NCBI RefSeq assembly: GCF_000150275.1
Contig: NW_002060945.1
Location: forward strand, 7,631,684 to 7,695,683
From: Trichoplax adhaerens
Taxonomy: Eukaryota; Placozoa; Uniplacotomia; Trichoplacea; Trichoplacidae
DNA: 64,000 bases
Direction of reading: 5' to 3'
Part shown: positions 26,501 to 39,298 of the stretch, piece by piece
How positions within the stretch are numbered: the first letter of the stretch is position 1
How the letters are laid out: each line of letters starts with the position of its first letter
Notes under the pieces: generated by a model
Databases searched by the model: none
What the model was told of the DNA's origin: nothing
Seen by the model: only the letters and a program-made list of their open reading frames with translations
Program-made: the position numbers and the translations under genes

Positions 26501-28177
26501 AGTTAAAGTACTACAGGATATTTTAATTAAACTTTCACAGTGATCGTTTCGTATACCCTACCATATTTTAAGTTTCTACCCTATTCTGGATTAATTTCAC
26601 TAAGGTAGTGCAAGTGAAATTTCTAACACTGAAATTAAGCCAAATAATTATGAATAAAAATTTTTTTCGATATTATACCATCCATATAGAAATCATGGTA
26701 AGAACTGAATTTAAGTTACTACAGCTATAAACTAGCGTTTCGAAAGATATCAATATATTCGGGAAATGTCATAATACAAGAACAGGGTTGTAGCAACGCT
26801 AAAATTAGCCGTCTATGAGGATAGTACCAGTGGTATGTAGGTGGAAAATATCATAGCTTTCGCATTATTTGAAAATAATTATCATGATATAAGCTTTATT
26901 GACAGTTTCTAGTTTCTGGTATGAAGTATTGTAAACCTTTCACCAAATATCGAAAGAGTAGTTATATACCTGGGGCGTAACATGCGTTTATAAGCCTTTG
27001 CTGCGCAATCATTTGCAGTAAAATACTGCCCTAGATGCATCCTGAAATATGCAGCTGGAAAGAATAGATCGAGAAATTTATTATTTGAAAGCATATAGTT
27101 AGTAGAAGAGTTAAGAGGGAATTTTCTTAACTTCATTTATTTAATTTGGTATTAGGATATTATCTTATAATACCGTTATATTGTTAGCGATTTCTGCTTT
27201 TTAAAATGATATAAAAGCATAATGTATGACTATTAGGACAGGAAGATGGCAATCATCCTTCTCGCAAAGTGAACCCTTTAACTCATGCTTCGCACTCTTA
27301 CACTATGATTACTCACCATATCGTTCAATGCTTATAACTAACTAGTACAATAACTAATTTGTTTTCATAGGCCATCACAGACAAAGAAGTAAACGCTGCT
27401 GTGATGGAATACAATCGCAATTAGCATATAATTGCCGCAGGGTAACCCAATGATGACAATGGCTTCTCGGTCAAAATTTGAAGAATCAGTTAGAATAAAA
27501 GTTTTGTCTACAAGCGAAACAATTATTATTACATGTTGTCGTCGCTTTCTCCTTTAATTAGTAAAGGAAATTTTCTATATTAGAATAACGTACGTAAATC
27601 CTCAAGAATCACTACAATAGATCATTAATTAGCGGCCCTGCCTAGCAAGATGGTATAAGATCAAGCTACTCGAATGAGGAATCAATTTTCCTAGTATCAA
27701 ATTGCTGTATCTACTCGTAAAATTGGCCTAGAAAAAAGAGGAAACGATTACTTTCGTTGTAACGACGAATACTAATTACTGTATAGAGTGTAGCGGCACT
27801 CCATCTTGGTCATTATTACGAATTTATTCCACTAGAAGTAGTTTAAATCGTTACTTTCCTACTCCTGGTCGTACGAACATTCTGATGTAGTACAGTAATG
27901 AACGATCGATTGAACTAAATACTGAATTATAAATACGCCTTTAAACATCTCGTAAGGTCTTTTTTCATAACATCTTCTCCAGTATTGTTTCTTCCTATAT
28001 TAATTATTAATGTCCGCTTTACTACGTTGAATTTACTGTATTGGTTCTGCATTGAAAATGGCACATTTATGCCAACGTATTTGTTCGTAGAGAGTAGTCT
28101 ATTAATTATTACTGGAGGATATGTTAGGTAACGTAAAGCCTTTGCTAAATATCTAAAATTATGATTGTCTATAGGAT
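20525..28177. other. Spacer between transporter copies A and B
   Basis: Spans 7.6 kb with no gene I can support. Candidate frames such as 22124-22366, 23031-23231 and 26909-27136 (minus) have no recognisable domain. A two-copy repeat of about 180 bp sits at 22540-22810 (shared text CGAGCTTATTARYGAACYTTGTGAG). The array at 26140-26580 is listed separately. I found no obvious transporter exon relics here. Confidence 0.5.
26140..26580. repeat. Tandem array, about 98-103 bp unit
   Basis: The unit contains TATTTAGTCCTACCAGATAG, GAACGAAATCAATTC, TAGTCCAAG, an ATTTTAACTTTCATA segment and GTGATCGTAACGCATA. The AGATAG anchor (AGACAG in the last copy) is at 26174, 26272, 26372 and 26475. The open frame at 26004-26237 overlaps the first copy and is a by-product. 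Confidence 0.82.
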
Positions 28178-31100
28178 ATGACAGAATCTGACGAGAAGAA
28201 AATGAATCGAAAAGGCTACTTAGAATTATCGGATAGCCACACGCTGAATGGAAAGGATCATCGGCAAGGGAATGGCAGTTACCAGCTTGGCGATGATGAA
28301 ACAGAGCCAATTCCAGTCCCCTCGATTGGTATTAAAGCCAATTTAGACGATGATGAAAGGGAAGATATAGAGGAAGAAGTGAGGGAATAGTCTACTCTAT
28401 CGCTAGTTTATTCGTTCAGATATGACTCTATACTGTCTATGTCGTTTCAAGGAGTAAAATAACTGGCAATAACGGTGTTTTATCGCGTTCTTGTAGCAAT
28501 TCTAACTTGAAATTATTTGATTTCCATTTTATTTTCCTCCTTTACTTTAAACTTACCTGCTGTTTGATCCAATTCATCAACCAATCTAATGGTGACAGTA
28601 TAATGATAAACAAGCTTTAATCCCGGTAAGACTAAGTAAGAATAAATGGCGGATAATTATAGTCGAAATGGACAGTCGCTATTCCTCTTACCTTATCTAG
28701 CTCTAGTTCTAGTTCTACGCTTGTGACTAATATTTAAGTCATTCCTAACTAATTTAATACTTACTAATCGCTACTACCGAAATATTAATTAATTTTGGCT
28801 GTTTGCACCAAAACTAAATAATAATACAGCAGCCAACGATTTTCAATTAACTTATGAATAGAGTGATAGAAAGATTTGGATATTTTCCTTGTTTCAGTCG
28901 GGACTAACTATTCTCATGTCTCTCCATCAATATAATTTAATAATGTGGCAGCATTCTACGGACGATGATGATTGTAAGGATGAAGAAACTGGTAGCATGG
29001 CGAGTAGTATATTTAATATCCTCAATACTATAATTGGTGCTGGGATTATCGGTAAGTAATGTCAATCGGATTAACTTGGAGACATTAAATAAGGTGCATT
29101 CGTCTTTGATTTTTAAACTGATTGCAAATATTATAGTGCAGAATGATTACTATTGAAACAGAGCAAGGCTTTGACGGACAGATTACTGATTTTACGAAAC
29201 TAATTTTAGGGATACCTTATTCCTTCCGACTCGCTGGTTTAGGGTTAGGGATTATCATCTTAACTTTGGTAGCCATAATAAGCGGTAAGGAATTCTTTAG
29301 TTGGTAAAATGTAGAAAATACGTCGGGGATGATCACCCATTTTAGGAGATCAATAGTAAATGAGAAAATCTTGATTTGACTAGTCATTGAAAATTAGAAA
29401 AGCCGCAAAATAATAATATAGATTATTTTAAAAAAATAATTCATCAAAATAGTTTATTCGTATTAAAACCTTTCATAAATGGCTAAATTATGCAGGTTAC
29501 TCGTGTTCAAGACAGATTTAGAAATATTTAAATACTACGTTTCATGTACTAGCAATTCAAGGAGTTGATGAAAATTGAACCAAAGTTCGCCATTTAGTTC
29601 ACAAACATACGTGTATAAGTATCAAAAAAGTTCCTTGATGCAACCCTTCTAAATTACAAAAAAATCAGGCAGATTACCATTGTCATTAACGAACTTATGG
29701 ACATTTAAATAGTATTTCAGCGTGCTATCAATGGAAGAAGTTGGTGAAAATTGAGTGTAATCTACTATAAGTCGCGTCGGATATTAAAATAGTTCTTCTT
29801 GAAGAATGAAGCCCTTTTAAGTTGTAGAAATTATACAGATTACCATTGTCACAGATAGATTTATGGCCATTTAAATACTGTTTTCGCTTACTATTAATGA
29901 AAGGAGTTGGTGAAAATTGCAATAAATCGTTTCAAATAAAAATTGAATGAAATTTACTGTAGAGTTCACAAAGAGGTCACGGCAGATATTAAAATAATTC
30001 TTCTTGAAGAATGAACTCCTTATAAGTTGCAAAAATCATATGGATTACCATTATCATAGACAGATTTTTAGAGCTTAAATATAAGGTTAGCTGAATATCG
30101 AAACTGTTTCGTTCAAAGATTGAAATTTTTATAGATTGCAAAATCGAGGCGGTTACTAGTATCAAAGGTGGCTTGCAGACATTTAAACATTATTCTAAAT
30201 GTGTTTGAGTACTCTATCAATGAAAAGAAAGAATTAAAATCCAATCTAAATTAATAGTTTTAGATGAAATAGAGAATGGTAGAAGTGACTATCGAGTTGA
30301 CAAATTGAGTGGTAGTTAATATATAAAAAATTTCTCTCAGAGCCTAGTAGAAAATCTTAAGGTTATTTATGAATTATCATTGCCATCATAATACTTATTA
30401 AACCAAGAATATTTTTGTTGTAGATGCGCAATCAGCTGGATTGGAATTGAATAGGATTCATTATGTTGATCTTAGTCATGTTCTAAACTCATTAAAGCGA
30501 CCATTTTATCAGGAAACATTTTCATTTCATTAATGAATTGCAGTTATTTCATCAGAAACTAATTAATGTCGATCGATAATACAATCCATTTCAACTACCG
30601 ACTCATTCTAAATTAGTTTGCCAAATGAATATTAATGATATTCTAAGCTATGGAAACAAGTTTACTTTTATTAGGCGTAAATAAATAATATTCTTAGCAG
30701 TGGAAGCGGCCAATTTATCTAAAGCCGTATTAAAACCCAAAGGCATTTGAAGCAATTGTAGCCCATTTATTGCATTAATTTTCAATAAGAAACTATCGTC
30801 ATTGATATAGAAATGATTTCATTACTTGATAGTTAAATAAAATAGAAGTATATACCTCAAATGTTTAATTGAAGTCAATTTCTTTAACGGTAGATTATGG
30901 CCTCATCATGCTAATCAAAGCCGGAACGATAACCGATGAGAATTCCTATCGTGTAAGTTACAAGTTTTGCTCACCAAGTCCTCATAAAATATTCATTATG
31001 GAGAGTCGAATTGTTATCGCTAGCTTTCAATGTTGTTGTTGTTCAACTCTTATGATGGAATATTGTTAGCTAGCAATAGTGCAAATAGAGCAAAGGCAAA

Positions 31101-34100
31101 TACAACTTTTTCATTCGATATTCAATAACAGGGGGTAATGACCGCCGCATTTGGAAAGCCAGGCCATGTTATAGCACTTTTGACACAATTTTTGTATCCG
31201 TTTATTGGTATATAATACAATCATCATATTCTTTTCCTGCTACTAATATTATCAATTACGTTGTACTAAAACTATTTTTCTAGAGAGAATAGTTGTAAAA
31301 TAAATGCTCTATTATTGATGTAGAATCAAAACTCCATGATAATTACGAGTTAATTTTCTTTCTATCTCTCATTTTCAATCACTAGCTTTAATGGGCTATT
31401 GCGTGGTCGTTGGCGATATTTTTACCAAAGTATTTCGACTTTTCGGTAATTAAAGTATTTTATTTAATCAATTTTAGCGTACTTTTTATTTGTTATTTAA
31501 CTACCGGTACCTTATATATATGCGCTACTATGTACTGCTCGGTACATGATTCATTTTATTAAGTCGTAATGTCATAAAGATTGTTATTGACTGGTTCATT
31601 AACGATTTACTTTAGAATATTAAATATCGTAGACTAGAGTTTAAATCCTATTTTTGAGTTCTATTCCATAGGATCAATTTATAAACATCGTGTCATGTGG
31701 ATCAGAAGTGTTTACTCATTTACGATTCGTTATTTAGAGTATTTCGTATTATTGACTAGAGTTTGAATCCTATTTTTGAATTCTATTTCGACGTTATCAA
31801 CTTATCAACATTATGTCCTATGGATTATTATTAATGCTTATTTCATTTACGATTCGCTATTCAGAGTATTTCATATGGTTGGCTAGTATTTGAATCCATT
31901 TCAACTACTACAGTATTTCGATATTATCATTTATTAAGACTATGTTGTAACGATTATTAGCGTTCCCTTCATTCGCGGTTCGTTATTTAGAATATTTTAT
32001 ATCGTTGGCTAGAGTTTAAATCCATTTTAATTCCCTTTTTCCACAAAATCAGCTTATTAAGATTAGGTCATAAGGATCATTAGTATCTACTCCATCTGTG
32101 GTTCGCTATTTAGAGTATTTCATATCATTGGCTAGAGTTGAAATTTATTCCGAGTTCTATTTCGATACAAACAACTTATAAAGACGATATCATAAGGATT
32201 ACTAACGTATTTTATATTGTTGACAAGGTTTAATTTCATTCTTGAATCCTGTTTCCGTAGGATCAATTTTTTACGAATATATTATAAGGATCATTAGCTT
32301 CTACTTTTACTATAATCTAGAGCATTCCATATCGTTAATTAGAGACTAAACAAATTAGGCAAATTGCTAATTTTTTTATACTTTAGATGTTGCCTATGAT
32401 TAAAATCTTTTTCACTAGCTAGTTAAGAGATGAAAAAATCATGTAGGATAGGTCTTGATTACTCTTTCGATGTATCACATCGTAAAATTGCCATTTGATG
32501 TAGTAAAATATCAGATTAAACATTCTTGTAACGTAGCACCGTACTAGCTTGACTCTATTTATCACTATCGCCAAGTCAATGACATTTTAAAGTAGATGAT
32601 AGAATTCTAAATTCTTTCCGTAGATTCTCCATCCAAAGCAGTTGATGCAAATATCCAATTTAAAGTGCGTCATTTGCCCAACCTATATGGAAGTAGCAAG
32701 ATGCTAATCAATACTTTACAGAGTTATCAGCCTCATTCATAATTAGTAAGGCGATAAGTAATACCAGTCTAAATTTTATGCTGTATTTTTAAGGATGACT
32801 TATAAACAATTTCAAGTATTACAACACTTCCAGTACCCATTTTAAACATTAGAATTGAATCATTATGCCACGATCAAATTGCCTTAATATATAATACTTC
32901 AAATATCGTCATAAATTTTGACTTTGAATAATCATTGCACGATGATAGAATCTTACTATAAGTTAAGTATGGTTCATTTGCTATTTATTAGGAGACGATG
33001 GAAATTTACTAACAAATCGGCAGTTTGTTATTTCTGCTGCAATGTTACTCATTATGGGGCCATTATGCTACATGAAAAAAATATCTAAACTTGGATGGGT
33101 AAAATTAGTTAATAATAGAGTGAAGCTATACTTTAGTTTGTGATTTTGCGCTAGGTTTCGGTGAAGAATGAATTTTATTTTATTGACTATATTTATTTTT
33201 AGACGTCCTGCTTATCCTTTATTTGTGTTGTAATATTGGTTATTGTGGCTGTCATACGAGTAGCAACGTTGGAAACATACATGTAGGAGAAACCATTTTT
33301 CTAAAGATGTTCCAATATAGATAAGAGATTCGATTTGAATTTTCATTTTATATTATCGTTCTATGTGTTTATAGGTATCTTGAAAGTCAATCCATACAGT
33401 TTGCTGCGCCAAAAGTACCCCAGGTAGGAGACTAATGGAATATGTAATCGTTTTAAAGCGGAATATCATTTCTGGAGAATCAAATTGAGCGAAATAATGA
33501 TTAGAATCCGTTCACTGATGATGTGGTAACATATTGATATTGTATATTTTAGGCCTTAGCCATCATGCAATTTAGTAAGACAGCAGGATCAATTATGTTA
33601 ACTATCATTTGAAGTTATATCAAAAATTTGAATACGTGGAACTCTTTAAAACATGGGGCAATGCAACTTCGTCCTCAATTTTCTCGATTTTAATCCTACA
33701 GCATTCGTTTGCCACTACAATATTTTCATTGTGTATCGCTTCATGAAAAAAAAAAGTGAAGAGAGAATTTCTAGGGCATGTCATACCGCTGTTGGAATTT
33801 CTTACCTGCTCTGCTTAGTCTTGGGCATCGCAGGCTATTTAACGTTTTTAGATGCAACTCAAGGTAATAAAGTGAACTAGTATCATGACCATCTTAATAC
33901 CTATATTCTGTTCAACTATAATAGTTTCTGTAGCGATCATGTGCTACAATGTTTTCTTGCGCTTTCACTCTTTAACGTAGTTTTAGTAGCACGGCTAAGC
34001 AGGATTTGTAAAACTAGATTGTTTTGCAAGTATGAACAAATTGTAACTACGATTCATTTTTTAGAATTAGCAGCATAGATTCGCTCAATTTTTCATCTCA

Positions 34101-35311
34101 GTAGCGATATTTTTGTTATAGATCAATAGCCGATTAAAAGTCGAATAAATCTGACATTTTGATCCGCATCTTTAACTAAAATTGGATGCCTAGTGTAACT
34201 TTAGCTTCCCATCCAATTAACTATACAGTAATAATGGTAGCTAAATATACTAAATAGAATCCATATGCTAGATAAGATGTTGCACATTGATTTTTAATGG
34301 CTACAAACATGTCAAAATGTATATTACATGAAATTTTCTTATAATTTCATAAGTATAGTATGATTATAGCGAAGCATTATGACTGTTATAACTGCTCAGT
34401 TATAGAAACTAGCGATATTATCGACAATAAATCCTTTCTAATCATATCTATTTCCTACTAGCCGATATTCTGCAAAACTACTGCGTTCATGATGTGCTCG
34501 TTAATGTGGCTCGAATTTGCTATGGAATTTCTGTGATGACTATTTATCCTCTCGATTGCTTCGCTTGTCGAGAAGTATGTTGAAATTGAAGACATCTCCG
34601 TAACAAAGCTTGCTAGCAATTTGTCCTAATCTTTATTTCTGTCCTTACTACTTAATTTAGACTGCTGATCAAGCTTTATTCCCAGACAGACCAAAGTCTA
34701 CTCTACGTCGGGTAGTAATCACAACCTGCGTCATTTTGGGAAGTTTACCTGTACCACTCATTACCAGTTGCTTAGGGACAGTTTTGGAATTGAATGTAAT
34801 TCTTTCAATATCCTAATCATATACATTAGTATTAACTTTGAACTTATAATTTTTGCAATATAAAATCGATTAATCTCAAAATAGGACTTGTCGTGAGTTT
34901 GATAGTATTACCCAAAATAACATTACTAAATTCCGTTTATTTACCTCATGTTTATTATTATTGTATAACTTAGGGAAGTCTAACAGCAGCTCCAATAGGT
35001 AAAAGGAATGAATGGATGATTTGAAAGAATGTTGTTTAAAATTGTGGTTAAATTGTTCTTGTGCTTTATATTTAGGTTTCATTTTTCCAGCCGCTTGCTA
35101 TCTGAAAATAGCGAAAGGTTCTCTGATATCGCCATCAAAGTTAGCTGCTGGATTTATTGTAGTCTTAGGAACCTTTGCATCTTTCTTGGGTACAATTTAC
35201 GCCATTATTGGAGCTAAAGGATGTGGCCATCATGTATTAAATCCATGGTGCAATGAAACTATGTTTTCTAATGACAGCTATATCACGATACTGAATAATA
35301 CATTAAAGTAA
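28178..35311 (+). CDS. SLC38A11: SLC38A11-like amino-acid transporter, copy B
   Basis: Second tandem paralogue of the SLC38A11-type transporter. Exons: 28178-28378, 28898-29051, 29210-29284, 30894-30952, 31132-31207, 31386-31445, 32992-33098, 33203-33282, 33375-33423, 33553-33574, 33702-33863, 34462-34574, 34661-34795, 34974-34998, 35076-35311. The frame closes at 517 aa. A second in-frame acceptor at 28952 would give 499 aa; I cannot decide between them. From the third listed exon to exon 14, lengths equal those of copy A exons 4-15, and all phases match. The 36-nt mini-exon seen in A and C is not found. TM1 reads IFNILNTIIGAGIIG. Copy-specific changes include GIPYSFRLAG in place of the MKQAG-type motif and FVCHYNIFIVY. 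The N-terminus is highly acidic and hydrophilic. The largest introns contain tandem arrays. Function is inferred from the family. Confidence 0.9.
29440..30250. repeat. Tandem array in copy B intron, about 165-205 bp unit
   Basis: The unit contains GATTACCATTGTCA, AGATTTATGGACATTTAAAT, a CTATYAATGRAA segment, AGTTGGTGAAAATTG and TTCTTCTTGAAGAATGAA. Clear copies start near 29673, 29838 and 30043, with a diverged copy before them near 29500. The array fills the 1.6-kb intron between exons 3 and 4 of copy B. Confidence 0.75.
31600..32345. repeat. Tandem array in copy B intron, about 120-126 bp unit
   Basis: The unit contains TATTTAGAGTATTTCATAT, GTTGGCTAGAGTTTAAATCC, a TTCTATTTCGATA segment, AACTTATTAAGAC and ATAAGGATCATTAG. 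Anchors near 31731, 31859, 31985 and 32108 define the spacing, with diverged copies on both sides. It lies between exons 6 and 7 of copy B. Confidence 0.78.
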
Positions 35312-38300
35312 TAGCAAAGTGACTAATTATTTTGGATAGGAGGGACATTGCCTAATAGCAATAAGCACGAAAATTTAATTTTTTGACGCCCTTTTGATAT
35401 AACTATCTGAAAATCAAACTTGATAATCATAGGAAGATTGTTTCAATACCTTCAATATTTATTCTAGAATTTTCATATTTCAGTCTTATTTTCTCTTGTG
35501 ATTACTTCGACTCGAAATTTCAGGCTGATTTTGACAATTCTGCCAAACCTATTTAAAATTTTGTTAAAATTTATTGGACATATCAATAAGCATGTAATAT
35601 ATTTCCCCTAATGAATAAGAAAAGATAAATTATGATGTAATATGGAACTAATTGATTCAAAGAAAAAAAAGATAAAATCGTAAATTGAATTAAAATTGCA
35701 AAATCTGCTTGGATCCGTATATACATCATTTCGATGATGCTTATTTGTTTATTCCGAATGGGATAGAGACTAATTTTTCCTTTGTTGAAGAAGGATAACC
35801 TTAACTACAGGGAGTTCTGCTATAAAATTTATGTCTTTAAGGATTGTTATTTAAAATTATATCAAAATCTTAGAAAGTGAACTAAAAGTTCGTCGATATA
35901 GGGTTGATGAATCAATTTGTATGCTCGTCTATCGGTTTTGTGTTTGATTATTTTAACAACCTTTAAGATTCGTGAATGAAAATAAAATAAAATTGTATGC
36001 ATTTGAAACCAACAATTCTAAATATACTTCTGCTGATATTTTACTGCATATTAGCATCTTAATCGTGTATGTGAGCTTTCTATCTTATTAGAAGTAGAAA
36101 ACATGTTAGATACCTTAACAAAACCTAGCGTTTATTTACTAAAGTGATGAAAAAACAAAACTAGAGGACGTATAGTTTAGTAGAATCAGTCAAAAATAAA
36201 CTTGCTAATTTATAATTATAGTAAATATTTCCACCTTTAAGAAAGACATAATACGATAGTATCAGTTTTTGAATACCAGTTGAATTATTTGGATAGCGTA
36301 AAGAGCTGATTTTGGGAGAGCAAATAGAGATTGATTCTGTTGGTTGGCGGAGAAACATTGCAGATTGTAATCACTTGTACTCCATAACATTAGCTAGCTA
36401 AGAATGGAATAGGCTAGGCCTATTCCATCTTGTGTCGATTTATAGGAACAGGATGAGGATTGAAATCAATACAATGTTTATAATTATAGCTATAATATGT
36501 GCAACAACCAGGCTCAAGTACAATAAATAAAAATTTTGTAAAAAAAAATTGCAATACGACGGTTTATGAAGTATCTCGTCCAAAAAAAGAAAAGCATGTA
36601 GCTACCGCAAATTGTGGCCTAATAATTTTTCTTTATAATATCCATTACAGCAAACTGTAGGCTAATAGCCCTTGTAGTAACATCGAATTGCACCATATGC
36701 TATTATAAGGACTTTCATAAATGATAATTGCGTCCATACTAGAGTATATACATTAGGGCTCTCTCTAATGAATATGGTAAATACCTATCTAAGATCAGAA
36801 TAATATATAATTTCAGCAAACTATGATGTAATAATCTTTTCAAAAAACCCCGAATTATTTCTTTAGCGATTATAAAGAGTTTAACAAGTGATAATTTCAC
36901 AATTTTATTTGCATTAGGGTCCTAGAACATGGAGTTCTTAGCGCTCTAAAGGTGCCACTAAAAATGTAAGTACTCGAATCAAACCTAAATAATTGCTATT
37001 CCAGCAAGAAGATGATTTTTTGATTGTTTATTAATGCTTTAATTTCCTTCATAAATCAATTATCATATCAAGAAATATTGTAATATTAGCAAGATACAAC
37101 TTTTGAGTTGAAAGAGTCTAGGAGGAAAATTTTGACTCAATCGCAGACTTTTAGTTAACGATTAAATTATTAATGATACTTGATCAAAGATCATGTGGTA
37201 TCCCTTTCAATAGTTTCTGTAATACCTTGATAAAGCAAAGATTGGTATAATTAGGGCGTCCAATGAGGTGTCAATTATGATATTTTGCCTTAGTCAACAT
37301 AATTAGTTATTTTATCTATTTTATAATACAATTCAGGGATTGATTGCGATACATTGCTCGCTTTTAAAAAGTTAAGCGAGTAGTATTAATCTTAAAGTTT
37401 ATAATCCATGAAGGTTGTTAAAATTGGGTCTAGCTTTTAATCGATCTTTAAAAGATAATCTAGTCTATAGGGGACACCTTAGACTGTTTTCATTATGAAT
37501 CCAGGTGAGTATTAGTTTTACCCTTGTAATAGACTTGTAATGTATGTTATATCCAGGTTAAAAATCAGATGAAAGCAACACTTATAGCCGAGGCATATCT
37601 GTTCATACAGATAATACAGATTGACCTTAATTCCTAGTAAAGTTCTGGAAATACTAAAACTTCGTCATAGAGACGAATCTTGCTTTGAGATGTTAGCGAT
37701 ATTACGCAATCTCTATTTTTCATGCAAATATATCGTAGCGAACTGGTTCAGTGATTGAGTATTAAATCTAGAATACTATAGGGCTAAAACATGAATAAAT
37801 ACTTGATTGAAGTCAGAATAATGGAGAGGTTTAATTTTACTGCTGCGGCCAGGTAGATACTCGATCAGCGCAATAAATAGGCTTCAATTTGATTGCTAAG
37901 CTGCACGCCTACTCGATTTGTACAATAGATAGATTGAATATTGTAGTCAGCTAGTAATGCTAGATGATAAAGGTACGAATAGATTTAATCACATATTTCC
38001 TTCATTTTCTTTAAAGGTATACCCATGATTAAGGAGGTAGTAGACCAGCGTAGTGGATCGACTTAATTGTTAGGCTGTTGATTATTATATACTCGTATAT
38101 ACGAGTATGTTAAATAATGAAAGTGAGAAGATTTTAACTCAGGTATCTATCATAAGGTTATAGAGATACAAATTAGTAATAATTAGGGTTAGTTTTTAGA
38201 CTATGAATGATACTGAATGATGAAAGCGCTAATGGATACATCATTTATTGCCTAGAAACCTGTAATTAATTTCTAGAACTATTTAAGAGCTTTTCTTCGT

Positions 38301-39298
38301 TTACTAGCTGTAAGCAAACAGAAATGAATTAATGTCGGTCTTCCTGCCAAGTTAAACTATATCCAAGTCTGTAGTTATTAAAATAGCAATCATGGTGTTT
38401 ACTGAATATATGACGATAGATATCATTAACATTTGATATTTTTCCTTCTTTGCTTAAACATAAATCAATGTTTGCCTAACGGTGTTGATTGCTTTAGAAA
38501 TATCGCGTTAAAAATTCAATAAAAGAGTGGGTATATTGAATAAATAAATAGTGGGAGTATGATGAATACGAATGAGGTGATGGCTGTTTTATCTTTACTT
38601 GTAAGCAAATAGACAAGTACAGCCATGGAGATACTCTTAACAGCAGCTTATGGGCTAGTTTTACTAACATCCAATAACAATGTAACTATAGGCATAATAA
38701 TGTACTATAATGCTCTTTATTTATACTGAGAAAAGAGTCCTGGCCAGATTAATCATTTTGGTAATTAACTACCGGGAAGGATTGAAATTATTCCGATCGC
38801 AAAGAATTTATCTCAGGTTTCAAAGATTCACTTCATTTTGACATTCACTGTAATTTGTCATAATTATTCCTTGTATGCCCTATGTTGCTCAAGATGGACA
38901 AGTGTCCATTCACTTAAAACTGCTACTGTATTAAATTAGTAGCCGAACGTGAAGTTCTTATTTAAAATAGTAGAATAAAATACGATTCATAGTCAAGTTA
39001 TAAGCTGATAAATTTGAGAATATAAAATATTTTAGTTTTGAAGATTAATTTTCCTTACTATTGACCATGAAACTGCAGTTATACGAGTAATTAAATAGTA
39101 ATAGATAAATATAATTGCCATAAGCTCTCAAAAATGGATTCATTTGAATTTTTGGAAAGTTGCTCACAGTCCCTTAATGAGATGAAAAACTCTTCTATTG
39201 CTTTCCATACGTTGATTAATTATTGAATCGTTCTTCGCTGACTGTAAAAATTTTCTATTTTCAGCCCTTGTGAAAATCGAGTTTAGTAAGTCAAAAGG
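35312..39298. other. Spacer between transporter copies B and C
   Basis: About 4 kb of AT-rich DNA with no supported gene. Short loosely repeated blocks occur (for example around 36610-36700, 'GCAAAYTGTRGSCTAATA'). The small open frame at 36161-36358 (minus) has no family match that I recognise. Confidence 0.5.
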
